From Fimbriimonadia bacterium (GTDB lineage: Bacteria > Armatimonadota > Fimbriimonadia > Fimbriimonadales > Fimbriimonadaceae): 64,000 nt of DNA. Position 1 is the stretch's first letter; every line of letters starts with the position of its first letter. Positions 63,712 to 64,000 of this stretch are shown piece by piece. The stretch is from contig JAUIKO010000001.1 in assembly GCA_030430755.1 (NCBI GenBank), positions 186,001-250,000 of the forward strand, given 5' to 3'. The translations under genes and the position numbers were made by a program. The notes under the pieces were generated by a model. It was not told the DNA's origin. It worked only from the letters and a program-made list of their open reading frames with translations, and ran no database searches.

Positions 63712-64000
63712 TTAGTTTTTCACAATACCTTCTGGGAACCATAGAGCAATTTCATTCTGCGCAGCTTCCAGATCAGCACTACTATGGACAAGGTTATCTT
63801 CAATAGAAAGTGCAAAATCTCCACGAATCGTTCCGGGGGATGCATCTAATGGATTAGTAGCTCCCATGGTTGCTCTGATTGCTTTTACTGCATTGGTGCC
63901 GGATACTACCATTGCAAGAACCGGGCCGCTTGTAAGATAATCACAAACTTCACCAAAAAAAGGTCTCGATGCATGCTCAGCATAATGTTTTTCTACGGTT
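63712..64000 (-). CDS. ndk: Nucleoside diphosphate kinase, C-terminal part (cut by window edge)
   Basis: Equilibrates nucleoside di- and triphosphates via a phosphohistidine. The last ~96 residues are visible: HYAEHASRPFFGEVCDYL, SGPVLAMVVSGTNAVKAIR, MGATNPLDASPGTIRGDFA, the active-site His in NLVHSSADLEAAQNEIALWF and the end PEGIVKN. The frame stays open through the run of seven A at the window edge, so I see no frameshift. The start lies beyond the window. Confidence 0.96.
   Translation of the reverse strand, partial: TVEKHYAEHASRPFFGEVCDYLTSGPVLAMVVSGTNAVKAIRATMGATNPLDASPGTIRGDFALSIEDNLVHSSADLEAAQNEIALWFPEGIVKN

Noticed and set aside
63940-63970. Possible frameshift in ndk at the run of seven A
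   Set aside because: Reading through the run in one frame gives a normal NDK sequence (SRPFFGEV), so the gene is intact as far as visible.
1-64000. CRISPR array, prophage or insertion sequence
   Set aside because: No regularly spaced repeats with unique spacers, no transposase or integrase motifs and no phage structural genes were found.

Overview
The window is AT-rich and gene-dense. It reads as the chromosome of a diderm, LPS-type bacterium. Three genes point to LPS export (an lptF/lptG-type permease, lptD and an LptC/LptA-like protein). Respiration is represented by ccmE, ccmF, nuoA and nuoC, and the cell wall by mraY and dgkA-type genes. The rest is mostly conserved housekeeping: leuS, rpsU, ybeY, dnaB, asd, acpP-fabF, rph, def-fmt, miaB, rpsA, a class I aldolase, proline dehydrogenase and ndk. 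Mixed in are several lineage-specific secreted proteins: two leucine-rich-repeat proteins, an Asn/Gly-rich lipoprotein, a coiled-coil protein, a protein with a basic tail, and a possible lysozyme-like protein with an M16-like neighbour. That mixture suits a host-associated or intracellular lifestyle, but this is inference. There is no 16S gene and I could not settle the phylum. The DUF5695-like protein, the Cys-type CcmE and the firmicute-style ferredoxin-NADP reductase argue against an ordinary proteobacterium.

Layout. 1-5.7 kb: leuS (cut by the window edge), then rpsU-ybeY-dgkA-corC-dnaB on the plus strand. 5.7-11.4 kb: a 15-bp tandem repeat, asd, the lptF/G-lptD pair, an acetyltransferase and tRNA-Pro(TGG). 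11.5-20.2 kb: a 1463-residue modular LRR protein, EVE protein, SulP transporter and aminopeptidase C, bounded by a second tRNA-Pro(GGG) in the opposite orientation, then tRNA-Arg(CCT). 20.3-27 kb: lipoprotein, LptC/LptA-like protein plus peptide-binding lipoprotein, coiled-coil protein, DtxR/MntR regulator and a secreted orphan. 27-32 kb: M32 carboxypeptidase, acpP-fabF, a pseudo-receiver, rph and an ASCH-like protein. 32-36.8 kb: an overlapping three-gene glycosyltransferase/methyltransferase operon. 36.9-39.6 kb: a divergent, 5'-overlapping pair (possible lysozyme-like protein and M16-like protein). 39.7-45.4 kb: ccmE-ccmF, pilZ, a QueF-like T-fold candidate with an ABC ATPase, and nuoA-nuoC without nuoB. 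45.5-57.6 kb: phosphatase, def-fmt, feoA, pduO-type adenosyltransferase, wecG/tagA, miaB, rpsA, mraY, a degenerate squalene/phytoene-synthase-like gene, ferredoxin-NADP reductase and class I aldolase. 57.6-64 kb: a sparse stretch, a second LRR protein, a DUF5695-like protein, proline dehydrogenase and partial ndk.

The least explained material is the large LRR protein, which alternates a repeated helical module with LRR blocks, and its smaller relative at 58.4 kb. Next come the catalytically degraded prenyl-synthase-like protein and the perfect 46-bp palindrome just upstream of it. I saw no CRISPR array, transposase, integrase or prophage. All family names come from reading motifs by eye; no database search was run.
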